Source of the DNA: Sphingomonas endophytica
GTDB taxonomy: Bacteria; Pseudomonadota; Alphaproteobacteria; Sphingomonadales; Sphingomonadaceae
Direction of reading: 5' to 3'
NCBI RefSeq assembly: GCF_014199415.1
Contig: NZ_JACIJN010000002.1
Span: 1-64,000, forward strand
DNA length: 64,000 nt
Below are positions 51,966-61,860 of the stretch, one piece after another. Made by a program: the position numbers and the translations under genes. The stretch's first letter is position 1; each line of letters starts with the position of its first letter. Under the pieces are notes generated by a model. It was not told the origin of the DNA. It ran no database searches and saw only the letters and a program-made list of their open reading frames with translations.

Positions 51966-52072
51966 CCTATGCTATGTTACTCAGTTACTTGGGTTTTGGT
52001 TGCAATTGCATCTGGACAACGGGGGAGGGGACCGCAATCTTCGATAGCGATAACAACTGCAACCACAACGGC
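51966..52072. promoter_or_regulatory. Divergent promoter region, HPt and response-regulator genes
   Basis: A 107-base AT-richer gap between two divergent starts (HPt ATG at 51965, regulator ATG at 52073). It holds ACTTGGGTTTTGGTTGCAAT and a GATAGCGATAACAACTGCAA stretch, with no precise -35/-10 pair identifiable. Shared control of the phosphorelay genes is likely. Confidence 0.4.
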
Positions 52073-52726
52073 ATGGCAGAAGACGGACGCAGGCTGGGAG
52101 GACGCGCCTTGGTCGCCGATGACCATCCGCTGACCCGCGAGGGACTGGCGATGGCGGCGCGTGCGGCGCTGCCGGGCGTTTCGGTGGTGGCGGCGGGTTC
52201 GATCGCCGAGGCGCGCGCGCTGACGCAACGATCGCCGATGCGGATGATCCTGCTCGATTTCCACCTGCCCGATGCGCGCGGCTTCTCCGGACTGCTGACC
52301 TTGCAGATGGATGCGCCGACCACGCCGATCGTGGTGGTGTCCGCCAGCGAGGAATCGCGGCTGGTGGAAGCGGCGCGCGCGGTCGGGGCGGCGGGCTATC
52401 TGTTCAAGAGCCTGCCGCTCGACGATCTCGCCGAGCGGCTGCGGCGCGTCGATGGCGGGCAGCGTATCTTCCCGCCGGTCGCGCCGGCCGATGCGGCCGG
52501 GTTGGCCGACCTGCGCGCGCGGCTGGCGTCCTTGTCCAATGCGCAGCGCGCGGTGCTGGTGGCGCTGGCCGACGGGCGCGCGAACAAGCAGATCGCGCGC
52601 GACCTCGGCGTGACCGAAGCGACGGTCAAGGCGCATCTGACCGCGATCTTCCGCAAGCTGGGGGTCGCCAACCGCGCGCAGGCGCTGCTCGCCGCGCGAC
52701 CGCTGATCGGCCGCGCGGAGCCGTGA
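52073..52726 (+). CDS. NarL/LuxR-type response regulator
   Basis: 217 residues from ATG 52073; the longer open frame upstream crosses the promoter gap. Receiver ALVADDHPL, phospho-acceptor Asp62 in ILLDFHLPDARG, and C-terminal LuxR HTH (LSNAQRAVLVALADGRANKQIARDLGVTEATVKAHLTAIFRKLG). It overlaps the next gene start by four bases. The kinase downstream is its likely partner. Confidence 0.92.
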   Translation: MAEDGRRLGGRALVADDHPLTREGLAMAARAALPGVSVVAAGSIAEARALTQRSPMRMILLDFHLPDARGFSGLLTLQMDAPTTPIVVVSASEESRLVEAARAVGAAGYLFKSLPLDDLAERLRRVDGGQRIFPPVAPADAAGLADLRARLASLSNAQRAVLVALADGRANKQIARDLGVTEATVKAHLTAIFRKLGVANRAQALLAARPLIGRAEP

Positions 52727-54792
52727 CCGCGCTTGCGCCACCCGCTCCGCCGTCGCGGTGGCGCTTCCTGCTGATCGCGACGCTGACGCCGCTCCTGCTG
52801 GCGGCGCTGATCGGCTGGACCGGCGTCGAACATGCACGGTCGCTGGAAGCGCAGGCGGAAGCGGCGCGATCGTTCGAGCGCGAGCGGGTGTTGTTGCTGC
52901 TGATGTCGGCGGTGAAGGACGCCGAGACCGCGCAGCGCGGGCTGCTGCTGACGGGCGATCGTGCGTTCCTGGCACCTTATGCCCCGGCGCGCGCCGAGGT
53001 CGAGCGACTGCTGGGCGCGGCGGGCGCGGCCGGCCGGTCGCTGCGCCCGGCGATCGCGGCCAAGTTCGCCGAGCTGGACGCGACGATCGCGCTGTTCGAG
53101 CGCGGCGATGCCGCGGCGATGCGGCGGGAGGTCGCGTCGGGGCGCGGCAAGCGGATCATGGACGCGCTGCGCGACGCGGTGGCGGCCGCCGCGGCGGCCG
53201 AACGCACCCGCAGCGCCGAGCGTTCGGCCTCGTTCAGGCGCCATCGCGACGACAGTTACCGGCTGCTCGAGGTGAGCGGCGCGCTGGCCGGTCTGATCCT
53301 GCTCGGCATCATCCTGGCGTTGTGGCGCTCGCTGTCGGAACGCCATGCGGCGGCGCGCGCCGCGCACGAGGCCGCGACGCGCCACGCCGCGATCCTGGCG
53401 AGTACCACCGACACGCTGCTGATCGTCACCACCGGCGGGACGATCGAGACGATCAACGCCGCCGGGCAGGACTTGCTGGGCTATAGCGCGGCGGAACTCA
53501 GCGCACGCGATCTGGCGACGGTGCTGCCATCGCGCGCGGGCGACGACGACCTTCGCGCGCGGTTCGGCGCAGGCGCGGCGCGCGGCGTCTTCCCCGATCA
53601 GGTCGCGCGGCGGCGCGACGGCAGCGACGTGACCGTCGATGTCGCGATCGGGGTGATGCATGGCCCGGATGGCGACCGGCTCGTGCTCTCGCTGCGCGAT
53701 GCGTCCGACCGGCTGCGGATCGCCCGCGCCAAGGACGAGCTGATCTCGACCGTCAGCCACGAATTGCGGACGCCGCTGACCTCGGTGGTCGGATCGCTGG
53801 CGCTGTTGCGTGCCGCCGATGCCGGCGAATGGCCGCCGCAGGCGGTGCGGCTGGTGGCGATCGCCGACAATAACGCGCGGCGATTGATCCGGCTCATCGA
53901 CGACATGCTCGACGTCGACCGGATCGAGAGCGGGCAATTGACGATCGCGCGCAAGCCGCTCGATCTGCGGACAATCACCGCGCAGGCCACGCTCGATGGC
54001 GAAGGGGTGGCGCAGCGACACGCGATGACGCTGGTCGATGTGGTCGCGCCCGCGCCGGTGATGGTCGCCGGCGACGTCGGGCGGTTGCTCCAGGTCGTCA
54101 CCAATCTGGTGTCGAACGCGATCCACGCCTCGGCGCGCGGCGATACCGTCACGCTGCGCACCGAGGTGGCGGGGGGACGCGCGCGGGTGAGCGTCGACGA
54201 TCATGGCCCGGGCGTGCCCGCCGACCTGCGCTCGCGATTGTTCGACCGCTTCCAGTCGCAGCGCGCCTCGGGCGGCACCGGGCTGGGGCTCGCGATCGCG
54301 CGCGAGATCGTCCGGCGGCTGGACGGCACGATCTGGTTCGAGGACCGCGCGGGTGGCGGGACGCGGTTCGCCTTCGACCTGCCGCTGCTCACGGATGCGA
54401 CCGGCGACGCGGCGGGGCAGGCGGGGACGCCGCTGATCCTGCACGTCGATGACGATCACGACTTGTGCGAGGCGATGACCGTGGCGCTGGAGGATGTCGC
54501 GACGATGATCTGCGCCAAGGGGCTGGATGCGGCACGCGCCGATATGCGCGACCGGCGACCGACGCTGGTCCTGCTCGACATGGCGCTGGGCGACGGCACG
54601 GGCGCGGCGTTGATACCGGAGCTGCTCGACGCCTGCGGGCAACCGATCCCGCTCGTCCTGCTCACTGCGGCGGACGTGCCGCCGGAGATCGCGCGGCGCG
54701 CGACGGCGGTGCTGGTCAAGGGACGGCACGATCTGGCGGCGGTGGTCGAGACCATCCGGCGACAGCTCCGCGAGCTGGGGGCGCACCGATGA
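52723..54792 (+). CDS. Hybrid histidine kinase (CHASE3-PAS-HisKA-HATPase-REC)
   Basis: 689 residues, GTG start overlapping the regulator stop. Transmembrane helices at 14-35 and 186-203 flank a CHASE3-like helical sensor (AVKDAETAQRGLLLTGDRAFLAPY). Then PAS (about 220-330), H-box STVSHELRTPLTS with His346, N-box NLVSNAIHAS, DDHGPGVP, GTGLGLAI, and a C-terminal receiver with DDD (576-578) and Asp619 in LVLLDMALGDG. A hybrid kinase of this kind needs an HPt, and one is encoded divergently. Confidence 0.93.
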   Translation: MTALAPPAPPSRWRFLLIATLTPLLLAALIGWTGVEHARSLEAQAEAARSFERERVLLLLMSAVKDAETAQRGLLLTGDRAFLAPYAPARAEVERLLGAAGAAGRSLRPAIAAKFAELDATIALFERGDAAAMRREVASGRGKRIMDALRDAVAAAAAAERTRSAERSASFRRHRDDSYRLLEVSGALAGLILLGIILALWRSLSERHAAARAAHEAATRHAAILASTTDTLLIVTTGGTIETINAAGQDLLGYSAAELSARDLATVLPSRAGDDDLRARFGAGAARGVFPDQVARRRDGSDVTVDVAIGVMHGPDGDRLVLSLRDASDRLRIARAKDELISTVSHELRTPLTSVVGSLALLRAADAGEWPPQAVRLVAIADNNARRLIRLIDDMLDVDRIESGQLTIARKPLDLRTITAQATLDGEGVAQRHAMTLVDVVAPAPVMVAGDVGRLLQVVTNLVSNAIHASARGDTVTLRTEVAGGRARVSVDDHGPGVPADLRSRLFDRFQSQRASGGTGLGLAIAREIVRRLDGTIWFEDRAGGGTRFAFDLPLLTDATGDAAGQAGTPLILHVDDDHDLCEAMTVALEDVATMICAKGLDAARADMRDRRPTLVLLDMALGDGTGAALIPELLDACGQPIPLVLLTAADVPPEIARRATAVLVKGRHDLAAVVETIRRQLRELGAHR

Positions 54793-55160
54793 CCGGGCCG
54801 CTGCGGCTGCTGCTCGTCGACGACGATCCCGATATCCGCACGATCGTGACGCTGGCGCTCGGGCTCGATCCGGCGATGACGCTGGTCGCGGTCGGCACGC
54901 CCGACGAGGCGCTGGCGGCGATTGCGGCCGGGCCGCCGTTCGATGCCGCGCTGCTCGACGTGACGATGCCGGTCATGGACGGGCCGGCGCTGCTCGGCGC
55001 GGTGCGGGCGATCGTGCCGGACCTGCCGGTGATCTTCATGACCGCGCACAGCCGCGCGCATGAACTGGTCGCGCTGTACGCGGCCGGGGCGCGGGGGGTG
55101 ATCGTCAAGCCGTTCGATCCGCTGACGCTGGCGGTGCAGGTGCGCGCGCTGCTGCCCTAG
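54789..55160 (+). CDS. Single-domain response regulator (CheY-like)
   Basis: 123 residues from ATG 54789, overlapping the kinase stop (ATGA). Receiver only: LLLVDDDPDIRTIV, Asp57 in AALLDVTMPVMDGPAL, VIFMTAHSRAHE, and Lys in VIVKPFDPLTL. Without an output domain it likely acts by protein contact or as a phosphate sink in the same relay. Confidence 0.93.
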   Translation: MTGPLRLLLVDDDPDIRTIVTLALGLDPAMTLVAVGTPDEALAAIAAGPPFDAALLDVTMPVMDGPALLGAVRAIVPDLPVIFMTAHSRAHELVALYAAGARGVIVKPFDPLTLAVQVRALLP

Positions 55161-55212
55161 AGTTTGATCCACTTACGTCGAAGCGGGCCGGTGCCGCCGC
55201 CGATGGCCGACC

Positions 55213-58200
55213 TCAGCGCGGCGCGGCGTTGCGGTCGAGCTTCAGGCGCAGCGTCACGAACGGGCCGCGGCGGGTGTAGCGATCCTGCGCGAGATCGCGG
55301 TCGCGATAGCCGCTGACATTGTAGCCGGCGCTGATCCACAGGTCGCGGACCGGCGAGACGCCGATGTTCGGCCCGGCGCTGAACGCCAGCGTGCGGCTGG
55401 TGATGCCGTGCTGGACCGAGCCCTGCACGCCGAGGTCGACATGCGCGCCGAGGTCGCGGCGGACCTCTGCGCCGACGATCTGCGTCAGTCCGGTGTAATC
55501 GTCGCCGCCGAAGCTGCCGCGCACCCATTTGACGCCGTGATAGAGCGTCATCTCAAGACCATGGCCGTCGCCTTCCGCGCCGCTGCGGTAATTGATCGCG
55601 ATGTTGTTGATCGCGCGGCGGGTCGCCTGGAACAGGTCGCCCCCCGCCGCGACGCCGAGCACGTTGGCGGCGGTGATGCCCGCGCCGGCACGGTCGTCAC
55701 GCCATTGCAGACGCTCGAGAATCGACCAGCGGCTGTCGATCGGTCGCCATGCCAACGCGGCGTCGGCGGTCAGCGACGAGGCATTCCCGACCCCGTACCA
55801 GCGCACGCCGAGCGCGAGCGACCGGCCTTCGCCGAGCGGGCGCAACAGGTTGGTGGTCAGCCCGAAGCGGTTGCCCTGCGCGCTGGCGCGATATTCGCCG
55901 CGGCCGTTCCACGACCAGCGCGGGGCGCGATAGCTGGCACCCATTGTAATCGCGGCATAATCGCCGCCGCCATTGTCCTGCACGGTGATGCCGGGGGCAA
56001 GCGCGCCGAAGGCATTGAGCGCCGTGGCGGGGTCGGCGTGGCCGCGCAGCGTGGTGCTGGCGTCGAGCGAGGCGTCGACGATCCAGCGCGCGCCGATCGG
56101 CAGCGACTGGCTGAGGCCGTATTGCGCGAACAGCCGCGGCGCGTCCTCGCTGCCCGACGCCTGTTGATTGAGCGTCGTCAACAACTTGCCGCCGGTCCAC
56201 GGCGCGACGTCGAACCCGAGGCGCGCGGTCTGCGCGTCGCTGCCGGCGCCCTGCGCGACCTCATAGCCGCCGATCAGCCGGACGCCGGGGGTCAGCCGGT
56301 AGCCGGCGAGCAGCTGGTGGCGAGCGGGGAAGTCAAGGCTGTCGGTGTCGCCGCCGGGCGCGAATTGCGTCTGGCCGGTGAGCGTCAGCTTGCCGTCGAG
56401 GACCGACTGCGTGCCGCCCAGCGTCAGCAATTGCGAGGTCCGGTCGCGCCCGGTGACGCCGCGGTCGCGGGCGAGCTGGGTTCCCGCGAACAGCGTGCCG
56501 CGATCGCGCCGAAATTCGAGCCGTGTATCGAGCGCGGTGCGTGTTTCGGGGCCGTCGAGCTGTTGCTGGTGCCAGCCGGTCGCGATCAGTGACAGGCGCG
56601 GTGCGAGCTGCACGCGGCTGTCGACCCCGACGCGGCGCGCGCCGGCCTCGACGACATTCTGCTGCGAGACGCCGAAGTCGCGATCCTGCTGCCGGGCATA
56701 GACCAGCACGTCGGCGCGCGGGCCGTGATGCTCGGCCTCGGCGAGCCAGGCGCGGCCGGTGTCGAGCCCGCCGCGTCCGCCGCTCGCCGCTTCGGCGCGC
56801 AGCTCGGTGGTGGCGGTCAGCCGTGCGCGCAGGTCGACCGCGAGCAGGTCGGCGGTCGCGGTGGTCTCGTCGTGGAGCGCGGTCGCGCCGACCTCGACCT
56901 TGCCGCCGGCCAGCCGCACCGCGCCGCGCCCGCCCGCGACCTTCTTGCGGCCGCGCCCGTAGGTTTCGTAGTCGACGACGATCACGACCGGGTTGAGGCT
57001 CGGGTCGCGCGTCAGCACCGGCTCGCGGAAGCGGATCGTTCCTGCGCCGGTGTCGATGTCGTAATCGATGTGGCGCGTCATCGGCGTGGTGGTGACGACC
57101 CGCTCGGGACGGAAGCGGTCGCGGACCTCGATGCGCAACTTGTCGCTGTTGGGGACGATGTCGCGCGCGGCGAGGCGGTACGGACCCGACAGGCCGTTGC
57201 CGGGGATCTCGTCGCGCGCATAGCGTTCGTCGGTGTGCGCGGCGAAGGCGCTGAACAGCAGGCGGCGACCGTCATATTCGGCCTTCACGCCGTTCAGCGT
57301 GCGGCTGTACCGGCCGAGCCGCGTCGCGGTCAGCCCGGTCTCGTAATCGCCGAACAGCGCGTAGACGTCGCGACGCTCCAGCCGCAGATACAATTTGCGG
57401 TCGGTCGGCGCGTCATAGCCCTGGCGGGTGCCGTCGCCATAGACGGTGTAATAACGATCGGGGTCGATCGTCCCGAGCAGTCCGCGCGTGCGGTCGCGCT
57501 GCCGGTCGCTGTCATAGGCGAGCGTCGCCAGCCACGCGCCCTTGATCCGGCCCTTGGCGTAGAAGGCGAGCTGCCCGTCGCGCACCCAGCGGCCGCGCGC
57601 CAGCGGCTCGCCGTGACGGCGCAGCGTGTCGAACCCGAGCGTGCCGGCGCCGAAGCCGACGACGGTCAGCCCGCGCGCCGGCGCGGCGAGCCAGCCGGTG
57701 ACGTCGATCGTGCGGCGCGTGTCGCGGTCGGCGAGATCGATCTGCGCGCGGACCTGCCCGCTCTGCATCGTCGGTTCGAGCGCGACGAACGCATAGCCGT
57801 CGTCGCCGACGACCCGCGCGCTGTGCGCCTCGCCGTTCGCGATCTGCCGGCGCTCCTGCGCGATCGCGATCTCCTCGGCGACCGCATAAGGCGCGGCGAC
57901 GCGGACGGTGAGCAGGGTGCCGGCGCGCACCGGCCGGCCCTGCGCATCGGTCGCGCGCAGCGCGAGCAGCGGGCGGGTGAGACCGTCGGCGACGAGCCGG
58001 CTCTTGTCGGCGACCGCGACGACCTGCACCGGCGCGCCGGCATAATGGACGACCTGCGTCAGCGTCGTGGCGACGCGGCCATCGGCGTCGAGCACGCGCG
58101 CGACCAGCCGGTTGTCGCCGGGCACGACCGGCACGCCCGACCAGCGCGCCACCGCGATCGTGCCGGCCGCATCGGTGTCGGTGCCGTCGAAGGCGAGCGG

Positions 58201-60159
58201 GTCGGTGGCGACGCCGTTGACCGTCAGCGCGACGCGCTGGCCGGGGTGATGCTTGACGACGACGCGGATCGCGGGCGCGCGCGGATTGTGGTCGGCGGTC
58301 GGGAAGAGGAAGGCGGTGCCCGGCGTCTCGCCGACGAACCAGTCGCGCCCCGCGCCCGCCGCCGCGCCGTCGCTGCGGACCGGGACCGGCAGCGCGGCAT
58401 CGGCGGCGGCGGTGCGGCCGGTCGGGCGGAGCTGGAAGTCGACGCGCTTGAGCAGCCCGCCGTCGCTTTCGACGAAGCGCGAGGTGGCGCTGCCGGCCTG
58501 CCGCGTATCGGCATCGCAGGCGACCGGTTCGTGGCTGGCGGGCACCGAGGCGCGGTCGAGCGCGACGACGTGCCGGCCGGCGCGCACGCCCTCGAAATGG
58601 TAGAGCCCGTCCTTGTCGGTGACGACGAACGTGCCATCCTCGAGCAGCAGGCGGATGCCGCGCACGCCACGCCGGCCCTGCGCCGGATCGCCGCACGCGC
58701 CCTCGGTGACGCGGCCGATCACGGTGAAGCCGTCGCTGAACAGCAAAGGGCGGACGCGGATCGCCGCCGCGGCCTCGTTGCCGGTGACGCCGGCGCTGCC
58801 GCTCGCCAGCACGCGGTTGACCGTCTCGCCCGCCTTCGCGCCCATCGCGATCGTCACCGTGTAGCGCAGCTCGGCGGTGCCGCGCGGCGCGATCATCGGA
58901 ATGACGAAGTCGAGCTTGTGCGCGTCGCTGCCGCGCACCGGTTCGGCGACGCCGCGCGTCGAGCCCGGTTGGTAGCGCAGCCCGGCGGGCAGCAGATCGG
59001 TGACCGCGACGTTGCGCGCGGGCGCATCGCCGCGATTGGTGACGGTGACGCGATACTGGACCACATCGCCCGGCGACGCCTCGCGCGTCGAGGCGGTCTT
59101 GGTGAGCAGGAGGATGGTCTCGCCGCTGCGGTCGAGCGGGATGTCGGAATAGAAGGGCTCGGGCGAGTCGATCGTGAACGCTGCGCCGAACGACGCATCG
59201 TTGATGAGGAACGGCTTGCCGCCCGGGTCGCGCAGGCTCGCCAGCGCGCTGCGGTCGCGCATGGAGGGCGCGGCATATTGGCCGGGCGGGACGATCCGCA
59301 GGTGATAGGTGCCGGGCGCGACGAGCGGGAAACGATAATTGCCGGCGGTGAACGGATAAAGCCGCCCGCTCGCGTCGCGCGCCGAACCGCCGCTGATGAC
59401 GGTCGCGGGATAGGCGCTCATGCCGTCGTCACCGTAGACGGTGGCGAGATTGCCGTTGGCGTCGAGCAGCGACACTTCCGCGCCGTCGATCAAGGCGCCG
59501 GTCATCGAATCGAAGACGTAGCCGGCCGGGTCGACAAGCAGCATCGCCTCGCTGGCATCGCTGAACTCGTTGCCCGCGAACGACATGCGCAGCTTCGGGG
59601 TGCGCGAGCGGGTCGGATCGCACGCCGACAGTTCGGCATGCTCGCCGCCGCGTGGGACGCCGCCGGCGAACACGCCGGTGTTCTCGCCGGTCTCGAACAG
59701 CGGCAGCTTGAAGACGCCGCGATCGGTATCGACGTCGATATAATCGGTCTCGCGCTTGGCCGGATCGTGGTTGTCGCCCGGCGCGTCGAGCACGATGATC
59801 ATCGGCTGGCGCGTGTCGATGGTCCGCAGTGGCGCGGCGCGCGCGAGGTCGGCGGCGTCGATCGGCGCGGGCGAGAAACGCAGCTCCGGCACGGTGTCGC
59901 AGCGCATCCCGCTGAACTGGAAGCCGATCGGCGGGAGGCGGAAGCTGAGCGCGGTCGGGCGGCGGGTGCGGTCGACGTCGAGCGTCACGGTGTTCGACGC
60001 GACCGTGGCGCGCGCGTCGGGTGCGCCGAACGACAACTGCGCGGTATTGGCGATCCGCACGGTCTGCGCCGTCGCGGGGAGCGCCGCGAACAGGCACAGC
60101 GCCGCGATCACCAGCGCATGGGCGATTGCCAGCAGTGATCGGGCGCGTGCGACGGGCAT
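55213..60159 (-). CDS. Giant outer-membrane protein with DUF11/SdrD-B domains and beta-barrel
   Basis: 1648 residues from ATG 60159 (AGGGAC upstream; an ATG at 60207 has no ribosome site). Signal peptide ALVIAALCLFAALPATAQ. The first half has an 'IANTAQLSF' DUF11-family start, a DUF11 repeat (DVVQYRVTVTNRGDAPARNVAVTDLLPAGLRY), a CNA-B/SdrD-like module (GLYHFEGVRAGRHVVALD) and Ig-like parts. The second half is rich in alternating aromatic beta-strands and ends LWISAGYNVSGYRDRDLAQDRYTRRGPFVTLRLKLD, as in outer-membrane barrels. It is the last of four genes for secreted proteins of one style and is probably their outer-membrane anchor or exporter. Confidence 0.75.
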   Translation of the reverse strand: MPVARARSLLAIAHALVIAALCLFAALPATAQTVRIANTAQLSFGAPDARATVASNTVTLDVDRTRRPTALSFRLPPIGFQFSGMRCDTVPELRFSPAPIDAADLARAAPLRTIDTRQPMIIVLDAPGDNHDPAKRETDYIDVDTDRGVFKLPLFETGENTGVFAGGVPRGGEHAELSACDPTRSRTPKLRMSFAGNEFSDASEAMLLVDPAGYVFDSMTGALIDGAEVSLLDANGNLATVYGDDGMSAYPATVISGGSARDASGRLYPFTAGNYRFPLVAPGTYHLRIVPPGQYAAPSMRDRSALASLRDPGGKPFLINDASFGAAFTIDSPEPFYSDIPLDRSGETILLLTKTASTREASPGDVVQYRVTVTNRGDAPARNVAVTDLLPAGLRYQPGSTRGVAEPVRGSDAHKLDFVIPMIAPRGTAELRYTVTIAMGAKAGETVNRVLASGSAGVTGNEAAAAIRVRPLLFSDGFTVIGRVTEGACGDPAQGRRGVRGIRLLLEDGTFVVTDKDGLYHFEGVRAGRHVVALDRASVPASHEPVACDADTRQAGSATSRFVESDGGLLKRVDFQLRPTGRTAAADAALPVPVRSDGAAAGAGRDWFVGETPGTAFLFPTADHNPRAPAIRVVVKHHPGQRVALTVNGVATDPLAFDGTDTDAAGTIAVARWSGVPVVPGDNRLVARVLDADGRVATTLTQVVHYAGAPVQVVAVADKSRLVADGLTRPLLALRATDAQGRPVRAGTLLTVRVAAPYAVAEEIAIAQERRQIANGEAHSARVVGDDGYAFVALEPTMQSGQVRAQIDLADRDTRRTIDVTGWLAAPARGLTVVGFGAGTLGFDTLRRHGEPLARGRWVRDGQLAFYAKGRIKGAWLATLAYDSDRQRDRTRGLLGTIDPDRYYTVYGDGTRQGYDAPTDRKLYLRLERRDVYALFGDYETGLTATRLGRYSRTLNGVKAEYDGRRLLFSAFAAHTDERYARDEIPGNGLSGPYRLAARDIVPNSDKLRIEVRDRFRPERVVTTTPMTRHIDYDIDTGAGTIRFREPVLTRDPSLNPVVIVVDYETYGRGRKKVAGGRGAVRLAGGKVEVGATALHDETTATADLLAVDLRARLTATTELRAEAASGGRGGLDTGRAWLAEAEHHGPRADVLVYARQQDRDFGVSQQNVVEAGARRVGVDSRVQLAPRLSLIATGWHQQQLDGPETRTALDTRLEFRRDRGTLFAGTQLARDRGVTGRDRTSQLLTLGGTQSVLDGKLTLTGQTQFAPGGDTDSLDFPARHQLLAGYRLTPGVRLIGGYEVAQGAGSDAQTARLGFDVAPWTGGKLLTTLNQQASGSEDAPRLFAQYGLSQSLPIGARWIVDASLDASTTLRGHADPATALNAFGALAPGITVQDNGGGDYAAITMGASYRAPRWSWNGRGEYRASAQGNRFGLTTNLLRPLGEGRSLALGVRWYGVGNASSLTADAALAWRPIDSRWSILERLQWRDDRAGAGITAANVLGVAAGGDLFQATRRAINNIAINYRSGAEGDGHGLEMTLYHGVKWVRGSFGGDDYTGLTQIVGAEVRRDLGAHVDLGVQGSVQHGITSRTLAFSAGPNIGVSPVRDLWISAGYNVSGYRDRDLAQDRYTRRGPFVTLRLKLDRNAAPR

Positions 60160-60231
60160 GACTTGTCCCTGTCCGGCGCACGGGGTGCGCGCCGGAGTGG
60201 CGTTCATGGGCGGGAGACGGCGGGGCGGCGG

Positions 60232-61368
60232 CTAGTCGATCTTGACCTTGAACGACGCCGCGACCGAGCCGCCGCCGCCGACGCTGGCGAGATTGACGGT
60301 CACCTTCTTGGCAAGACCGTCGAACGCGGCAGTGTAGCCGTCGGTCTCGGTGCCGTCGTTGTCGTCATCGTCCTCGGTCGAGCCGTTGACGTTGCACACG
60401 CCCAGCGCGCCCGGCGTGCCGATCGAGATCGAGCCGGGCACATAGGTGGTGTGGCCGGGAATGACGTCGGCGAGCGTGACGCCGTTCGCGCCGGTGGTCA
60501 GCGTCGCGTTGCGGACCAGCAGGCAATATTCGACCGTCGCGCCCGGGATCGCCTTGGGATTGGCGGAGCCGAGCCCGTCTTCGAGGACGCGCGCCGATTT
60601 GGTGACGCTGAGCGCGACATTGTTCACCGCGACATGCCAGCCCGAATAGGCGCGGCCCTGGCCGTTGCGCGCGATATCGCCGAGCAGCGCGCCGTCGCTG
60701 TCGTCGTCGGCGAACACGATGTCGACGATATTGTCGGCACCCGCGAGGTTGAGGTCGGTGCCGATCAGGATCGCGCCCTGCGAATTCGCCTGACCACCGG
60801 CCGCGGCGATGACGTGGAGCGAGTTATAGGCGTATTTCGCGCCCGCCTGAGTGGGGACGTTGCCGACGACGAACACGGTCGCCGAGGCGTCGGGCAGCAG
60901 TTCGTCGATATAGGTCTGTGTATCGACGCCCGCGTCGTAGCGGCCGTTGCCGTTCGAATCGACATAGGCGCGCAGCGAGGTGACGTCGAAATTGTCGCTG
61001 CCGGGGAAAAGCCCCAGTGACAGGTTCTGCTGATCGGGATCGAGCAGGAAATCCTGCACGTCGTTGGTCAGGTTGGTGACCTGGAAGGTGGTGACGACAT
61101 TCTGGTCGCCGAGGTTCACCACGGTCGGTCCGGTCTGCGCGGTGACGACGGTGAAATTCACCTTCTTGTCGACGACGAACGACGCGGTGGTCGACTGGAT
61201 CGACTGGCTGGTGCCGTTGACCGAATAGGTCACCGATGCGGTGTTGTCGATCCGCGTGCCGGCGGTGGTGAGCTGCGCGGCGGGGGTCTGCGCCTGGGCC
61301 GCGCCGCTGCCGAGCGCGGCGGCCGCGACCCCGGCGAGCAGCAGGGCGATGGTCCTCTTCACGAACAT
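60232..61368 (-). CDS. Secreted DUF11-domain surface protein
   Basis: 378 residues. Signal peptide IALLLAGVAAAALGSGAAQAQ, then the recurring RIDNTASVTYSVNGTSQSIQS start, a stretch with acidic loops (YVDSNGNGRYDAG) and a C-terminal DUF11 repeat (IPGATVEYCLLVRNATLTTGANGVTLADVIPGHTTYVPGS). Composition is Ala/Thr/Val/Gly-rich. It sits 24 bases upstream of the giant protein's longest open frame and is probably in its operon. Adhesion or coat function is inferred. Confidence 0.75.
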   Translation of the reverse strand: MFVKRTIALLLAGVAAAALGSGAAQAQTPAAQLTTAGTRIDNTASVTYSVNGTSQSIQSTTASFVVDKKVNFTVVTAQTGPTVVNLGDQNVVTTFQVTNLTNDVQDFLLDPDQQNLSLGLFPGSDNFDVTSLRAYVDSNGNGRYDAGVDTQTYIDELLPDASATVFVVGNVPTQAGAKYAYNSLHVIAAAGGQANSQGAILIGTDLNLAGADNIVDIVFADDDSDGALLGDIARNGQGRAYSGWHVAVNNVALSVTKSARVLEDGLGSANPKAIPGATVEYCLLVRNATLTTGANGVTLADVIPGHTTYVPGSISIGTPGALGVCNVNGSTEDDDDNDGTETDGYTAAFDGLAKKVTVNLASVGGGGSVAASFKVKID

Positions 61369-61405
61369 GGGAGCGTCTTTCCTTCAGCGATAATGGGGTG
61401 GAGGA

Positions 61406-61855
61406 TCACTTGAGCACGGCGTGGAAGGCGAAGGTGCCAGACGCGCCGGGCGCGAGCGGGCGGGCGAGCCGCCAGCGGACGTGCGTGACCGCGTCGGGGC
61501 CGGCCGCGCCGAGCTGCGCGAGCGTGCCGTAGCGGCGGCCGTCGACCGACAGCTCGGGGGCGGGGCTGTTCGGCGCGGGCGCGCGATAGGCGACGCCGCG
61601 CGGAACCGGATTGTCGAAGACGAGGTCGGCGAGCGGCTGCGTGCCGGTGTTGCGATAGGCGAGCGTGAACACGACGCGGTCGCCCGGCACGACGCGCTGC
61701 GCCGGGACCAGCGCGATCCTCGTCGTCCCGTCGGCGGCGCGCTGCTTGGCCTCGACCATGACCTGCGACGTGACCTGCAGCGGGCCGGCGGCGAGCGCCG
61801 GTGCGGCGAGGGCGGCGGCGGCCAGCAGAAGGAGCGGGCGGATCGGCATAAGCAT
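61406..61855 (-). CDS. Small secreted DUF11-domain protein
   Basis: 149 residues from ATG 61855 with GAGGA upstream; a GTG at 61864 overlaps the previous stop but has no ribosome site. Signal peptide PLLLLAAAALAAPALA, then one DUF11 domain (VVPGDRVVFTLAYRNTGTQPLADLVFDNPVPRGVAYRA ... GASGTFAFHAVLK). It is one gene of a four-gene surface operon and the shortest unit of this repeat family. Confidence 0.8.
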   Translation of the reverse strand: MLMPIRPLLLLAAAALAAPALAAGPLQVTSQVMVEAKQRAADGTTRIALVPAQRVVPGDRVVFTLAYRNTGTQPLADLVFDNPVPRGVAYRAPAPNSPAPELSVDGRRYGTLAQLGAAGPDAVTHVRWRLARPLAPGASGTFAFHAVLK

Positions 61856-61860
61856 GTTCC

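Noticed and set aside
52396..54786. 796-residue minus-strand frame opposite the hybrid kinase
   Set aside because: Low-complexity Arg/Gln/Asp antisense translation; the plus-strand frame has complete kinase motifs.
56725..60138. 1137-residue plus-strand frame opposite the giant surface protein
   Set aside because: Antisense artefact; no domain, signal peptide or ribosome site, while the minus strand encodes a coherent secreted protein.
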